A DNA stretch of 64,000 bases from Schizochytrium sp. TIO01 (GCA_004764695.1 SMSO01000031.1:7993261-8057260), one strand, 5' to 3'; positions 9,480 through 20,068 are shown, counted from the stretch's first letter. Program-made: numbers and translations. Notes: generated by a model from the sequence alone, not told the origin.

Positions 9480-10988
9480 TTACTGTGACGAGTTCTTGGA
9501 GGCACGGGTGATCACAAAAGCGCCAGCAACGATGCCCACGAGGGCAACGGCGACAGCGACGGCGTTCTTGGGCTCGGACAAGAATGACTTGGCCTTCTGC
9601 ACAACGTCAGAGCTGCTTCCAGCAGGTGTAGAGGCATCAGATCCAGCAGAGCGACCACCAAGGGCGCGGTGTCCAATATCCTTACGGTACTGCATGCCCT
9701 CAAACTTGATCTTACGCATACCGTTGTATGCAAGGAGAAGGGTCTCCTCAAGAGAGCGAGAGCATGCGCTCACAGAGAGCACACGGCCACCAGAGGTGAC
9801 AAGGGTCTTGTCATCAGTGCCAGCGAGGGCAGTTCCTGCATGGAAGACCTTGACTCCAGCGAAAGCATCAGCCTCGTCAATGCCAGTGATGGCCTTGCCC
9901 TTGGGGTAGCTTCCAGGGTAGCCAGCAGATGCGGCAACCACAGTGGCCGCAGAGTATCCCTGCTTGAACTCAATGTTGCCAGCCTCGGTGATATCTCCCT
10001 TAGCGCAGGCAAGCATGATCTTGTACAAATCAGAGTTGAGCAACATGAGCACTGCCTGGGTCTCAGGGTCTCCGAATCGGCAGTTGTACTCGAGCACCTT
10101 GGGTCCGTTGGAGGTGATCATGATACCGGTGTACAACAAACCCTGGAACGGAAATCCTTCCGCACGAGTGCCCTCGATGGTACGCTCCACAACATTCTTG
10201 CGCACAAAGGTCTCAAGCTCCTTTGTGAAGATTGGTGCCGGGCAGTATGCTCCCATGCCTCCAGTATTGGGGCCCTTGTCTCCATCGAAGATACGCTTGT
10301 GGTCCTGAGAAGCAGGCATGAGAACTACGCGCTGGCCGTCAGAAAAGGCAAAAACAGAGACCTCGGGACCGTCCATGAGCTCTTCAACGACAACCTCAGC
10401 GCCGGCCTCCTCACCAAACTCCTTATCGACCATGATGGTCTTGAGGGCATCGATGGCCTCCTGGGTGGTGTCCGGAAGAATAACACCCTTGCCAGCAGCA
10501 AGGCCAGAGGCCTTGACGACGACCTTGTGCTTGGTGGTCACCTCGCGCACGTAGTCTGAGGCAGCCTTGAAGTCCTTGAAGGATCGGTGCTCAGCAGTGG
10601 GAATGTTGTGGCGTACCATGAAGGCCTTGGAGAAGGCCTTGGAGCCCTCGAGGCGAGCGGCAAGCTTGGAAGGGCCGAAGCACGGGATCTTGGCCTCCGC
10701 GAGCACGTCGCAGAGACCGTCAACAAGAGGCTGCTCAGGGCCCACAACCACAAGCTCAACGTTGTTGTCCTGGCAGTACTTGACGACGGCCTCATTGTTG
10801 CTCACATCGAGAACGCTCTTGCTGATGTTCTGAATCTTGCTCGCATCGCCAGGCTTGCCAGCAGTGCCACCATTGCCGGGGGCCACGAGGACCTTGGAGA
10901 CCTGAGACGAGTGGCTCAGCTTCCATGCGATGGCGTGCTCACGACCGCCGCTGCCCACGACAAGCACAGTAGCTCCTTCGCCGCCCAT
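9480..10988 (-). CDS. purD: Phosphoribosylamine-glycine ligase (GARS/PurD) with C-terminal membrane anchor
   Basis: Joins glycine to 5-phosphoribosylamine using ATP, the second step of de novo purine synthesis. The frame is open beyond the start, but ATG 10986-10988 is its first ATG. It gives a normal PurD start, with a Gly-rich loop VGSGGREHA near residue 10. The protein is 502 residues. ATP-grasp features include VVKASGLAAGKGV, GPEVSVFAFSDG, DGDKGPNTGGMGAY and EYNCRFGDPETQ. The enzyme stands alone as in bacteria and plants, whereas animals and fungi fuse it to AIRS or GART. Unusually, a Ser/Gly linker (about 443-474) follows the catalytic core. It leads to a hydrophobic helix (about 476-493) and a short basic tail, TRASKNSSQ. 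This looks like a tail anchor facing the cytosol. The enzyme call is firm. The anchor is visible, but its target membrane is unknown. Confidence 0.96.
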   Translation of the reverse strand: MGGEGATVLVVGSGGREHAIAWKLSHSSQVSKVLVAPGNGGTAGKPGDASKIQNISKSVLDVSNNEAVVKYCQDNNVELVVVGPEQPLVDGLCDVLAEAKIPCFGPSKLAARLEGSKAFSKAFMVRHNIPTAEHRSFKDFKAASDYVREVTTKHKVVVKASGLAAGKGVILPDTTQEAIDALKTIMVDKEFGEEAGAEVVVEELMDGPEVSVFAFSDGQRVVLMPASQDHKRIFDGDKGPNTGGMGAYCPAPIFTKELETFVRKNVVERTIEGTRAEGFPFQGLLYTGIMITSNGPKVLEYNCRFGDPETQAVLMLLNSDLYKIMLACAKGDITEAGNIEFKQGYSAATVVAASAGYPGSYPKGKAITGIDEADAFAGVKVFHAGTALAGTDDKTLVTSGGRVLSVSACSRSLEETLLLAYNGMRKIKFEGMQYRKDIGHRALGGRSAGSDASTPAGSSSDVVQKAKSFLSEPKNAVAVAVALVGIVAGAFVITRASKNSSQ

Positions 10989-12611
10989 TATGCCTATGTA
11001 ATCCAAGTTCGACGAAATTCCAGCCGCAAGCCACAAACGAGCCTCACGCACGACCTCAACGTCGTCGCTCCAAATGCGGATTTGATCGTGCTTTGTATTT
11101 TCGTGGATCTTTGCACCACATATATTCAAAGACCTGCCTCGCTCCACACCCTACCTGCCACCTACCCTAAACCCTAATACCCAAGTGCTCCGCGCCAACC
11201 AACCAGTTCCTCTGCTTGGTGCCCCAAGATTGGTTTGGTCCCACTTTGACAAAACAATTATATGGGTGGGACCCTCGCGAGAGCAGTACCGTAGTACTCC
11301 TAAGGTTTATGTTATGAGGCAGATAGGCCCTCGCAGCCCTTTTGTCTTTCTTTTCTTGGTCATCTTTCGTCGGAAAGTGCTTCGGAAAGGCAATAACGCT
11401 CGAGCAATCGCGATTCCGCGACCAAAACGAGGCGAAATGAAGGCGAGGCCGAAGAACTCTGGCACGTACGTGGTCCTGGAGAGGGTTCTTCTCGCGGGCG
11501 AGACGGCGGCCAGGCTTAGGTTCAGGAAATGGCTGGAAAGTTCTTTGGACAACGCAATATCCGCGTGGGCGGAGGTTGAAGTACCAACTTCGAGCTTCAA
11601 TGAACCCGGAAAATGGAAACTATGTTTATTCAACGCCAATTGGGGAATAGAAGCTGTCTCTGAGAACGCATCAAGGAGGCGGTGGTGGTGATGGTGGAGA
11701 AGAAAGCCAATGACGCCTTCGTCCGTAGCTTCTGCGGAGACCGGGGGTGCTCAGGGTTGTGATGTACACTCTGGGAACACTGTTGAAAAGTGGATCAGAG
11801 TGGAATGCATAGTTCGGAATATGGATTTTCAGGCGCTGTGAGAACTCTCATAGAACAGCTTGAGATCAGATTACATATACTGCGCGAAGATGAGCACTGG
11901 ACACATGGAGCAGAAAGTATTAAAACGACTCTCGACGGTCCAGTTCAGGCTTCCAATTGGGAACCTTTTAGAAGAGTAGAGACCGAGTTTAAGTCTAATT
12001 TATTGTTAGGAGGTTGCTCAGAAATGAGATATTTATGTTGAAAGAAACTCACGAGCTAGCTGCACGCCAAGTGAAAGGAGACATTGAAGGCAAGCACATC
12101 GATGTGGAGAATCTTATAATGCTCAAGAGTGTGAATACAAAGGGTTGATCCTTCATTTTATTTTGCTAAAAGGGAAAATAAACGTGGACAATACATCGGA
12201 GTGAATCTTAATTGATACAACCCAGTGCATAGATCAAAGGCGGATAAAGGTGATTACATTTGATCCCCCGAGCTGTTTTCCCAAGAGTAAACCGTAACAC
12301 AAATGAGAGATCCTGTTTATTTAGTTTGATAAAGACAAGACAGAAAACCTAGGGAGATACGTGACCATATTGAAGGACAGCACACACAATGCACCACATG
12401 CGATCCAGCCCAGCAATCTGAATTCTAGAAAGCGACGCGCGCAGTACGGATAGTTGAAAGAAGGGTCCGAGGATAATTGCAAACAGGAAAACACCTCTCT
12501 TTCATAATTTTCATGAAGAAACACACACAATGATGAATAGACAGCAAACAAGCTACAGTCTATTTCGTCGACACGAAGAGGATATTGAACAGTAAAAAAA
12601 AAAAACTCAAA
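10989..12611. other. Intergenic region upstream of GARS
   Basis: This is 1.6 kb between GARS and the next (-) gene. It holds the GARS promoter, a telomere-like box and, near 12593-12605, an A-run. An open frame at 11185-11691 lacks an ATG start and any recognisable domain, so it is not called as a gene. Confidence 0.5.
11164..11177 (-). promoter_or_regulatory. Telomere-like box upstream of GARS
   Basis: The + strand reads ACCCTAAACCCTAA, so the (-) strand of the gene reads TTAGGGTTTAGGGT, two overlapping TTTAGGG-type units. It sits about 176 bases 5' of the GARS ATG. In plants, 'telo boxes' of this sequence occur in promoters of growth-related genes. Function here is inference. Confidence 0.4.
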
Positions 12612-13139
12612 CTAAGGACCTGATAAATGGGGCTGCGAGACGCTTAGCTGCGAAGCCTTAGTAGAAAGAGTGCTTCGCGGACTAGACGCACCATCCTCAT
12701 TCTTGCGAGGCTCACGATGTACACGAATGTCGTTAATAGCGAAGCTAGCGAGAGCCAATGGTGCATCGCCAGGTAACCACGGCGCCCCTTCTGCCGTTTG
12801 AAAGTCGCCAATCTTGAACTTCACTCCCCCAGATAGCCCACATTTAGGAAAACAGCCCACAATGGTATCTTCAGGATTTCCCTGCGCCCAGCTAGTAATA
12901 GGGCCACAATATACTGCAGCTTTTTTCCCATTCTGCACAAGTAGACGCATGTATCCATTGGGCGCAATATCCACGATTGCGCCGTATTTGTTGCCCCACC
13001 TTGGGCTGGCGTCATATCCTAGCTGATAATCATTCTCCAGAGCAGCTTCACGAAAAGCAAGTTTAACATCATCGCCTCCGGACCAGCGTCCTATAAGATG
13101 TTCTGGTGACGCTGCTGGCTTGCCAACACAAGACCCCAT
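12612..13139 (-). CDS. Small protein of unknown function with acylation-type N-terminus
   Basis: Predicted protein of 175 residues. The frame extends slightly further, but the only ATG-initiated start that makes sense is 13137-13139. It gives MGSCVGKP: Gly2 with a small residue after it is an N-myristoylation context, and Cys4 is a likely palmitoylation site. That pair typically ties a soluble protein to the inner face of a membrane. The middle (about 15-140) is a compact, Trp/Gly-rich globular region with several Cys that I do not recognise. It includes segments such as YGAIVDIAPNGYMRLLV and GLSGGVKFKIGDF. The last 35 residues are Ser-rich and probably disordered. Codon composition resembles its neighbours and there are no introns. 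No function can be assigned. The coding call rests on composition and the strong N-terminal motif. Confidence 0.7.
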   Translation of the reverse strand: MGSCVGKPAASPEHLIGRWSGGDDVKLAFREAALENDYQLGYDASPRWGNKYGAIVDIAPNGYMRLLVQNGKKAAVYCGPITSWAQGNPEDTIVGCFPKCGLSGGVKFKIGDFQTAEGAPWLPGDAPLALASFAINDIRVHREPRKNEDGASSPRSTLSTKASQLSVSQPHLSGP

Positions 13140-13693
13140 GACCAGCAAACCTCTTTGGAGTGTCTTCGTTTCGCGCTAACTATAAATTTGATGTTGTTCT
13201 TACTGCAGGTTTTGGTGTTGCTTCAAGTGAAAGTGACGACCTTTTTCAACTGTTACGAGCCAACAACGTCAAGCCACAAGTCAAGCAGACCTCCACATGC
13301 AAACAAGGCAAGCAACGTAGATCCCCACCGCGTCTACAGCAGCGCGTGTATACGCCTTGGTGTCTGCCAAGCTTTGAGCTGTATAAGAGTTTTGAAGCAG
13401 GGGTTGCGTACACGAGACGCTTGTTCGCTTGTTCGCTTTTCTTTTCAGCCTCTATCGTGCACGCGCTGACCGAACTGGCTCGAGAAACCAATTGAACAAG
13501 GGCGAGCAAGTTTCGCAGCGTCACACTCACTCACCGTAGCCCAGGCAGAGATCTCAGACAAACGGTGGAGGCTTTGGGTTCTGGGCGCACAAACATCATA
13601 GCTGGTGCACCAACGGGAGTGGTAGTCTCGGTGCAACGAGCGAGAGCTCAGATTGAAAATTGGGCACGCGCCTGCCTATGAAGAATATAGTAC

Positions 13694-13710
13694 TAGTAGT
13701 ATTACTACTA
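13694..13710. repeat. Short inverted repeat TAGTAGTA/TACTACTA
   Basis: Two perfect 8-base arms are separated by a single T. It is composed of simple TAG/TAC triplets, so chance within simple sequence is plausible. Confidence 0.6.
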
Positions 13711-16420
13711 TTAGGTACATGATAATAGCATTAACTCTGCCTTGTGACCTATAAAAGGATTTTTCGCTGACTCGCGCAGCGTTTCGCTTTTTAGAATCAA
13801 TCAAAGGTACTACATACCTACTCGTTATCTCCATCTTAAGCACCTCTCCCGCTAGGACCACCTTTGTGCAAGTTGGCAGCCAGCGAGGATATTCTAAGAG
13901 GTTGCATTCCTATTTTCTTGTAAACTGTGTTTAGTTTCGACTTGCGGAATTTTAAAGGTCTTGCGCTTTCGAGATTTTGTCTGCTCTTAGAACCGCCCTA
14001 GAGCGACCCGCACGTTCAGAAAGAGTGCAGGTAGAGTTTCAGATGTGGATAACTCCTGATAGAACGCGGCAATCCAAACAAGCGGACCCAATCACAAGCA
14101 AGACGAAAACCGTAGACCTAAAATGGAATTGTTGAAGTAAAAAATCAGTTTACCATAGCGAGCGTGGGAAATGTAAGTACTACTGGGTGAGTAACTTTAG
14201 AGTTAAAATATTGGCATTGCTTAGTGGGTCCGGTAGAATTAAAAATTGAAGCACCCCCTCTATCGCTGTTCACGTTCAAATAGAATTAGCATGAACCCTT
14301 TACTCTACGACGCTGATTTCAAACCCTGACTCTTTAACTTTGTGTGTTGTTTAATGAAATATCGATGACATTGACATCTTGTATTGTCAAGTCGAAAACT
14401 CCTTAAACGGAGGCTTGATAACTTATCTCTTGTTTGTATGTGTGTCGATATAACGCTATTTGCTCACTGGTAGATACCTGGTACCGAATTAAGGCGGAGA
14501 TATAGCAATCGTTGAGTTGAAGTTTCTGTCTCGGGTTATTGTACTAGCTGTAGTTTCTTGCTCGCTGTTTCAAATGCATCGTAGTCATCATCTCAAAGCG
14601 ACATAGGAAAAAAAGGAAGAGACTATTGTGGGTGTTCATAAGTATTCCATGTTTTTTTAAAGATACCGTACTATTCCAGTACTTTGAATTAAAAAACAAC
14701 CATGTCCGTGGCTTCGTTGAAAGGAAAATGATGCATTGCTTATGCTAATTGTGAAGCAAACTGAGATTATCAGGCGTGGGATCACCTGATCAAGTATTGT
14801 TAATTACACAACAGAACACAACGCTGGTAGAGGTGAAAAAACTGTAGAGTCTGTGCAAGTTTCCCAAGCTGTGTCAGTATTTTCAGTTTCAAAGTCCCAT
14901 GCTAGATACACGGGTTGCTGTGAATTTAGAGTTTATTTCTTAGCTACGTACCATCTACGAAGAGTGCAAGATGAGATTGCTTGATCAGCAAAAGCTAAGA
15001 ACCTTCATAGATCGTACTCAGCACCTGACATTCAAGCTATATGGATTCACCTTTTCATTACTATAGTTATTTCCTTAAGGCCACACAAGCAAATCCACAC
15101 ACTAACACAAAGCTTTCCCAACCACCTTTCAAGCATGAGTTGCAGTTTATTTGTCAGATCAGGTGCTTGGTACTCTTCGGTGAGTAGGTTCCAACTCGCA
15201 TTACCACACACAGGGTCGTCCGCAGTCCTTTCATATAAAAAAAAGGAGCGATATTGTATATACATTGCAAAGTAGCAACAGCACGTACCATGGTACCTAC
15301 TGATTTGTTCGGACTCCTCTCTACTGATTTGTTGGTAAGTAAACTTCGCAGCCTCTGACCCGTCGTTTGCACTACCTGCATTTCTGGCCGCACTTGCACA
15401 GAGCCCCGCGCCTCCGTACGCCACACTAAACTCATCACATTCCTACTCATCATTCGTAGGACGCAAGGTCAAGCTTACTCCGCGAAACCTTCAGGAATTA
15501 CATTTTACAAATGGGTGGTGGCACTACTTGTCGTTCATTTAGTTCCTCAAACCACCGCCAGGTACCTGAGTAACCTTGCACGACCAAGGAGGCAAACGTC
15601 CAAGAACTTTTCCTAGTCTTCTCCGCAGCCACCCAGCTCCTGGTCTCCTCCAAATCGCAGCTTCTTGTCCCGCGAAACCGCTCGCAGCGTGCTCATTTGC
15701 CTAAACTAGTCAACTCATTGCGTTTTCTGCGGGTTCCTAATTTCGCTATACTTTTCACAGTACGTATTTATTTACACATTACAAAGTCATTATGAAACGT
15801 GTCTGTCAATCAATGAATGAGTAACCTTTAAGTTATTTAAAAAATTACATTGAATTACTGTTCCATAGCGGTACTGTTGTAGTGAACAGGGAAGAACGGT
15901 AACTTTCGATGCTCATCACAGCACAGAAAGAAAGAGAAACAGAAAAACTGTACATAATAGTTCGACGACGAATGAAGAACAGCGCACGTGGCGAGCAATT
16001 ACCGGACCCGTGTCAATGAAGGCTTTGGCCGAAATGCTCTGTCTGAGAGTGTCTCCGAAGGTGGAATAAAGGTTAGACCAAGAAGTCCACGCAGCACGAC
16101 ACGCATACGGAATGTTGCAAGCGTATGCGCTAAAGAAAGATCGTGGCTATGATTAAAGCTCTCTCCGAAGACTTGGCTTTACAAGCTTGGGTCAAAATTC
16201 ATAAAAGTATGGACCTTAAATGCAGTTGAACAGCACCAACAGAACTAATTTGCTTGGGGTACAGATGGTCTATCGTGGCATTGTTCAGGATCTCAGGATT
16301 ATTGCTGCAGCCGGAGACGTGTATTCAGTTGTTCTTGGTTTTCCATCTTCATTTCAGTCAGCTAGGCATTGCAGGGTTTCTTTGACCTTGCGACAATGCG
16401 GCCAAAAAACAAACAACACA

Positions 16421-16470
16421 AAACAATACAATACAAAACAATACAATACAATACAAAACACAATCAATAC
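16421..16470. repeat. Pentanucleotide microsatellite (AATAC/AAAAC)n
   Basis: AATAC units are interspersed with AAAAC, about nine units in total. Confidence 0.85.
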
Positions 16471-16998
16471 ATGTTCTGCTGAGTCGATCAAACCTGATGT
16501 GAGCAATGCCAGACGGGACGCCGGCAGGAGACTCGACCAGTTCCACGTTTACCAGTTCCACGCAAGCGAGGGCATTTCATGCAAAGCCTTCCTCCAGCAT
16601 CTCTTACAGCGCAGCCACCGCCATCGTTTCCCCTTGTCCCTTAACAGCGACAACCACATCTTCTTCGTCCTCAACCCAAAACAAAGCAAACCATCTTCTC
16701 AACGAGATTGTAATTCCTCGCCTTCGTCTCCAAGCTAGCTTCAAGCAGGCACGGATAAGAGACAGCACAACCGAGTGCATGCATGCCTGCCTCGCCCACT
16801 GCACAGGGTCCTTGACTGCAAATGACACATCCTCGAGCTCTCATAGTCCACGTCTGCGATGGAATCTTTCAAGAATGAAACCTATTTCTAAAAGTAACCA
16901 TTTTGCACTAACAATTCTTTGCTTTGGTAATGAAAGGAAAGATGACACCTGAATCGCCTATGTAGGCTTATGCGGGTCCTAAGACCTCTTCAAGTTGC

Positions 16999-17000
<2 letters not shown>

Positions 17001-17073
<73 letters not shown>

Positions 17074-17109
17074 AATACATACATAATACATACATACATA
17101 CATACATAC
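17001..17109. repeat. (AAAG)n followed by (TACA)n microsatellite
   Basis: About 18.7 uninterrupted AAAG units (17001-17075) run directly into TACA units (17076-17109) with one interruption. The + strand is a pure purine tract of about 75 bases. Confidence 0.95.
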
Positions 17110-17368
17110 TGAAAAGATAACTCTTTCATAGTTAATGAATACGTACGAATGAATTGTTGAGTAATTGGAATGAATGACTGCGCAGCGGCGCCTGATCCAG
17201 ACCCTGATCGCAGGTCCGTCCACGCGGTCTCCGGGGTGCTCGGCGCTGCAGGCGTTGACCCTGGGCCCTGACGCCTCCTCGCGTCAGCCATCGAGCCGCC
17301 CGTGCTCCTGCGGCCGCAGGCCTCCGCCGGGACTCTCCTTCCTGTTGATCGATCTATCTGTTGACCTA

Positions 17369-17414
17369 TTTATTCATTCATTCATTCGTTCATCTGTTTT
17401 TTCTGCTGATTCGT

Positions 17415-17449
<35 letters not shown>
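17369..17449. repeat. (ATTC)n and (TTCT)n microsatellites
   Basis: There are about four TTCA/ATTC units near 17370-17387 and about nine TTCT units at 17414-17449. The TTCT tract is the reverse complement in kind of the AAAG tract 340 bases upstream. Confidence 0.9.
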
Positions 17450-17510
17450 GTCTGTTGAGCGAAACACAAACACGGACGAAACAACTTTGTTGAAAGTGCA
17501 GCAAAGCATC

Positions 17511-17604
17511 CGCAAGTGGAACAAATCACCCCTAAAATAGAGCTTTCCCGTCGCAAGTAGAACAAAAAACCGGCTCCATAGAGCGTCCTTTTGCTCTACT
17601 TGCG
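17511..17604. promoter_or_regulatory. Three copies of a 16-bp element (two direct, one inverted) upstream of receptor gene
   Basis: CGCAAGTGGAACAAA (17511-17525) and CGCAAGTAGAACAAAA (17552-17567) are direct copies. TTTTGCTCTACTTGCG (17589-17604) is the inverted form with one mismatch. The last two could form a hairpin with 16-base arms and a 21-base loop. It lies about 350 bases upstream of the receptor start, so a control element is plausible but untested. Confidence 0.45.
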
Positions 17605-17947
17605 CGGCAGGTTACTATAGGCTTAAGCGGAGCCTTACTATAGATCAAACTGTCGCGCAGTGTAGAATAGGATCGCTACTGTAGGGATTGCGCTTCTTTG
17701 GTTGGTTTTCTTTGGTTTCAAAGGGATCAACAGAAATACATCGATCGATCGAAATTGAACGAAATTGATTGATCACACTGCAATCAATTCCCCAAACCAA
17801 CCCTTGGTCCTCGCGGCCCCTGGCGGGCTCGGTGGCGGGCATATGTATGCCGCTCCCGGGGGGTACTCGACGGTTTCTGTGCAGAGCTGCTGCGTAGGCC
17901 GCTGTCGTGAGGTCTCAAAAGTGGCAGTGTCCTTGCCTCTGTCCACG

Positions 17948-20068
17948 ATGACTTCCTGCACTAACTCCACAACGCCTGTGCAGGCAAGCATGTCTCGTCG
18001 TCAGCGCATTCCTCGTAGTGCTTCATATGCGCGGCCTTGTTTTGGACTTTACAATCTGGCTGTCCAAGTCTTTGTCGTGGCCTCTATGGCGATACTTTTT
18101 AGTGCGGTTGAAACCCAAGCTCAGGGCACCGAAGTAAGCGCCTCCGAAGTCTTCACAATAGCGCAGCAAAAAGCTATTGCGTTTACGCCCAAGGCCACCG
18201 GCGCCCTCTCACTTGTTGGGTCAGTCTTTATTTTCGCCTCCATCCTGAAACGGCTCAAGTCTGGCGAAGAGATGCGTCAATACCATCGCATCCTTGTCAT
18301 GATGAGCATCTTCGACTTTCTCGGATCCGCTTGGTTCTTCGCTTCGAGCTGGCCAATGCCCGAGGGCACTTCGAACGTTTATGCTGCAATGGGAACGCCA
18401 ACAACTTGCACTGTACAAGGATTCTTTTTACAGTTCAACCTTGCGGTGCCCTTTTATTACACATTTTTGTCCATCAATTATGTATTAACTATTCGCTACG
18501 AGTGGCGCGAAGGGCATCTTCGCAGTATCGAGCCGTACATGCACGCAGTGGCAATTTTATTCCCGTTAGCAACAGCCATTGCTGCAATTCCTCTAGACCA
18601 ATATAACGCCGCAGGGCAGTGGTGTTGGATCGCCCGGTACCCGCTTGATTGTACATCAACTGCGTACGCCACCACGGCCACGCCTGCGTCTTGCGAACGT
18701 GGAGATAATGCTGCAATTTACCAGTGGGCCTTTTTTTATGCCCCTCTTTGGGCTCTGATGATCAGTGCGCTTGTCTGCATGACGCTTGTTTACCTGCATG
18801 TCTGGCGCCAGGAGAAGCGCGTTTCTAGGTATCTCGTGCAAACTCGGTCAGGACGGGCGTCTTTTACAAAGTCAAAGCGTGTCGCAGTTCAGGGTGCCTT
18901 ATATGTGGCATGTTTTTATATAACATGGATTTTTGGTACAATTAACCGATTGTATCAGACAGGTACAAATAAGAACAACTTTGCGCTCATGTACTTGCAT
19001 AGCTTCTTTGTACCTTTGCAAGGGTTCTTAAACTTCTTTGTGTATATTCGGCCACGCTTCTACAACCAGCGCAGCACTGGTATCGCTGATAAGAACTGGT
19101 TGGTGCGCTTTGTGTGTCTCTTTGACTGGCCTTGTTGCCCACGGGGGGAGGTCCCACCCAAAAGTTTTCATACAAGTCGTCGCAGTGGAGACGAACCTTC
19201 ACCTGAAGCTCCGCCTGGAAGCAAGGAATGCAGGAGTGCAGGAAGTGGCGGTACGGGCTCTCAATCAAGCAAACACCAGAGCAAAAAGGCAGCCGACGCT
19301 ACGTACCTTGCATCAACGTACAATGACGAAACAACAAATGGCCATAGTAGCTCAAGTGTTCAGGAAATCCTTCGTGCCGTTGATGTGATCTCATTACGCC
19401 GACCTAACAACGAAGATGCACCAACCTCACCTATATTGGTAGCATCACCACCTACACCTGTTGGACAAGGTATGCATGATGTGCTCAATCTCTCTGAAGG
19501 AGAACACATTAAAACACAAGAAGACACAGATGCTGAAGGCGATGCCGAGGTCGGAGGCGTGGAGCTCATGACTCTCGCTAATAATGGGCATGGTTCTAAT
19601 CATGATACCAGTAAGCATAAAGGAGCTGCTACAGATATTACAGAGGAGCGTCTTTCTTCACGAACTGAGCAAACTGTTGCGGTCATGAGTAGAAATACAA
19701 GCTCAAACGCCAGCGAAGACAGAGACAATTCTGACGAGGCGGTTGCCCCACCGATTAGTCCAGATGGGAGCAAACACTCAACTTCTCCCATCAATATGAC
19801 TGTAACCGGTCGAGAACCTTATGCTGCAAATAGCAGCCATAGCAACACTGTACAGACTGTGAGAAATGAAAGCGATCTCCCAACAGACGACAGCGAATAT
19901 GAAGACGATGGAGAAACCTTCAACAGTAGTGATGCTAATGATGAGTCACGCAAGAAAAGGAAGAATACCAAAGCAAGCAACTTCGTGGAGGAAGAAGACG
20001 GCACGAAGGAGCGAGCAGGCTCGAATGGCTATGCAGCGGCTTCTTCTACCGCGTTAAGGTTCACCTGA
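17948..20068 (+). CDS. cAMP-receptor-like seven-helix receptor (CAR family), long acidic Ser-rich tail
   Basis: Class E (Dictyostelium cAMP-receptor-like) G-protein-coupled receptor at the cell surface. Its ligand is unknown. The frame is open upstream, but codons before 17948 look non-coding and lack an ATG in a good context. ATG 17948 (706 residues) or ATG 17990 are the likely starts. An N-terminal hydrophobic segment (about 35-52, ending AVETQAQG) is probably a cleaved signal peptide. The seven helices lie near 84-102, 115-133, 157-180, 198-216, 258-285, 312-335 and 345-367. Family marks are the Cys before TM3 (TCTVQGFF) and the CWI motif in the second extracellular loop (QWCWIAR), which should form the conserved disulfide. 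The FFVPLQGFLNF motif in TM7 is also typical. The tail (about 370-706) is Ser/Thr/Asp/Glu-rich, suited to phosphorylation and arrestin binding. The gene is intronless, unlike the related receptor at 32.7 kb. Confidence 0.9.
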   Translation: MTSCTNSTTPVQASMSRRQRIPRSASYARPCFGLYNLAVQVFVVASMAILFSAVETQAQGTEVSASEVFTIAQQKAIAFTPKATGALSLVGSVFIFASILKRLKSGEEMRQYHRILVMMSIFDFLGSAWFFASSWPMPEGTSNVYAAMGTPTTCTVQGFFLQFNLAVPFYYTFLSINYVLTIRYEWREGHLRSIEPYMHAVAILFPLATAIAAIPLDQYNAAGQWCWIARYPLDCTSTAYATTATPASCERGDNAAIYQWAFFYAPLWALMISALVCMTLVYLHVWRQEKRVSRYLVQTRSGRASFTKSKRVAVQGALYVACFYITWIFGTINRLYQTGTNKNNFALMYLHSFFVPLQGFLNFFVYIRPRFYNQRSTGIADKNWLVRFVCLFDWPCCPRGEVPPKSFHTSRRSGDEPSPEAPPGSKECRSAGSGGTGSQSSKHQSKKAADATYLASTYNDETTNGHSSSSVQEILRAVDVISLRRPNNEDAPTSPILVASPPTPVGQGMHDVLNLSEGEHIKTQEDTDAEGDAEVGGVELMTLANNGHGSNHDTSKHKGAATDITEERLSSRTEQTVAVMSRNTSSNASEDRDNSDEAVAPPISPDGSKHSTSPINMTVTGREPYAANSSHSNTVQTVRNESDLPTDDSEYEDDGETFNSSDANDESRKKRKNTKASNFVEEEDGTKERAGSNGYAAASSTALRFT

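Larger units (their letters stand above)
13140..17947. other. Long divergent intergenic region
   Basis: This is 4.8 kb between the MGSC protein (-) and the first receptor (+). It contains a short palindrome at 13694-13710, AT-rich stretches, pentanucleotide and tetranucleotide microsatellites (16.4 and 17.0-17.45 kb), a GC-rich island (about 17170-17345) and a three-copy 16-bp element. Short frames (15047-15453 on -, 16220-16738 on +) look non-coding. Confidence 0.5.

Noticed and set aside
9669-10559. 296-codon open frame on the + strand
   Set aside because: It is antisense to GARS, driven by that gene's codon bias, with no recognisable motif.
10989-11147. 53-codon N-terminal extension of GARS
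   Set aside because: It has no ATG. The first ATG at 10988 places the Gly-rich loop at the normal distance from the start.
11185-11691. 168-codon frame upstream of GARS
   Set aside because: It starts at GTG with no suitable ATG, has a random-looking composition and no domain. It is probably promoter-side sequence.
16220-16738. 172-codon + frame
   Set aside because: It runs through a pentanucleotide microsatellite and has no domain.
17765-17947. N-terminal extension of the first receptor
   Set aside because: It begins at TTG, reads as Gly/Pro/Cys-rich noise, and would bury the signal peptide.
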